This document shows positions 5,866-6,227 of a DNA stretch of 6,227 nt, in pieces (positions within the stretch are counted from its first letter, which is position 1; each line of letters opens with the position of its first letter). The position numbers and the translations under genes were made by a program. The stretch is from Gammaproteobacteria bacterium (GTDB taxonomy: Bacteria; Pseudomonadota; Gammaproteobacteria; S012-40), in assembly GCA_029857925.1 (NCBI GenBank), contig JAOUGF010000135.1, positions 1-6,227 of the forward strand, written 5' to 3'. The notes below the pieces were generated by a model. That model was not told the DNA's origin, did not search any database, and worked only from the letters and a program-made list of their open reading frames with translations.

Positions 5866-6227
5866 ATGTTTAACAAACTCAAAGTATTGCGGTTTTCGAG
5901 TTTCATCGCGATCTTCGTGATAGGGGCCGGCTTAGCAGGTTGTGGCAATGGCCTGAAACAATTGAGCGCGGGTGAAGAGGTAACAAAGGGTCCCGATATT
6001 TCAATCGATCTCAGTTCCAGTGCGGTGTTGCCGGTCGCGGTGGTAGGTGGCGACATGTATGTCACAGCAACGGCGGGTGCCCTAGTAACACTTGACGGAA
6101 GTGGCAGCTTGGATCCACGCGGAGTGGGGTTGCAATATCATTGGCGGCAAACGTCGGGGGCCGGTGGAGAGCTGCAAGACAGTCAGGCGGCGCGCGCGCA
6201 TTTCGTTGTGCCCACAGTTTCCGGTAG
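5866..6227 (+). CDS. Lipoprotein with a PKD/Ig-like domain (3' end beyond the window)
   Basis: The first 120 codons are present and the frame is still open at the right edge. Residues 1-25 form a lipoprotein signal peptide: MFNKLKVLRF, a hydrophobic stretch and the lipobox LAGC, with lipidated C26. Gly at +2 rather than Asp suggests sorting to the outer membrane. After a linker, residues about 70-120 match the start of a PKD/K319-like beta-sandwich repeat: VTLDGSGSLDPRG, then YHWRQTSG and AARAHFVVPTVSG. Such domains usually occur in tandem in large surface or secreted proteins as spacers or adhesion and carbohydrate-binding modules; whatever sits downstream would define the function and is not visible. 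GAGG (5854-5857) lies 8 nt before the ATG. The gene shares orientation with the upstream cytochrome but probably has its own promoter. Confidence 0.88.
   Translation, partial: MFNKLKVLRFSSFIAIFVIGAGLAGCGNGLKQLSAGEEVTKGPDISIDLSSSAVLPVAVVGGDMYVTATAGALVTLDGSGSLDPRGVGLQYHWRQTSGAGGELQDSQAARAHFVVPTVSG

Noticed and set aside
5428..6065. Minus-strand frames of 67, 88 and 82 codons
   Set aside because: They have unnatural composition and no good start signals; the last is antisense to the lipoprotein signal peptide and PKD segment.

Overview
The window looks like chromosomal DNA from a Gram-negative, probably respiratory, proteobacterium. It has intermediate GC by eye, an exported monohaem cytochrome c, a lipobox lipoprotein with no Asp at +2, an EmrB/QacA-type efflux pump and a large cytoplasmic sensor kinase. 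A gammaproteobacterium is my best guess, but nothing here fixes the genus. I see no tRNA, rRNA, CRISPR array, insertion sequence or integrase.

Layout, left to right. Positions 1-2067 (minus strand) hold the N-terminal 689 residues of a histidine kinase that continues past the left edge: a globin-coupled sensor domain, three HAMP units in series, a GAF domain, a long coiled coil, HisKA and the N-box of the ATPase domain. It has no membrane segment in the window. Its upstream region (2068-2413) carries a perfect TATAAT box, a 21-bp dyad and an imperfect direct repeat. Positions 2414-3019 (minus) encode a YdeI/OmdA-family protein with an N-terminal DUF1801-like domain. Positions 3177-4646 (minus) encode a 14-helix DHA2-type drug exporter. 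A 407-bp divergent intergenic region separates it from the plus-strand genes. These are a small secreted cytochrome c (5054-5431, with a near-perfect Shine-Dalgarno) and, after a 434-bp gap, a lipoprotein with a PKD/Ig-like domain (5866 to the right edge).

The genes do not form one obvious operon. The three minus-strand genes are separated by 157-346 bp and appear to have their own promoters. The cytochrome and lipoprotein are co-oriented but far apart, and a candidate promoter precedes the lipoprotein. A loose redox theme (a haem-based gas or redox sensor kinase and an exported haem protein) is inference only.

The most notable object is the kinase. It combines a globin with conserved distal Tyr and proximal His, a poly-HAMP relay and a GAF domain upstream of a HisKA module. 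This is an unusual soluble gas-sensor architecture, and its C-terminal output modules lie outside the window.
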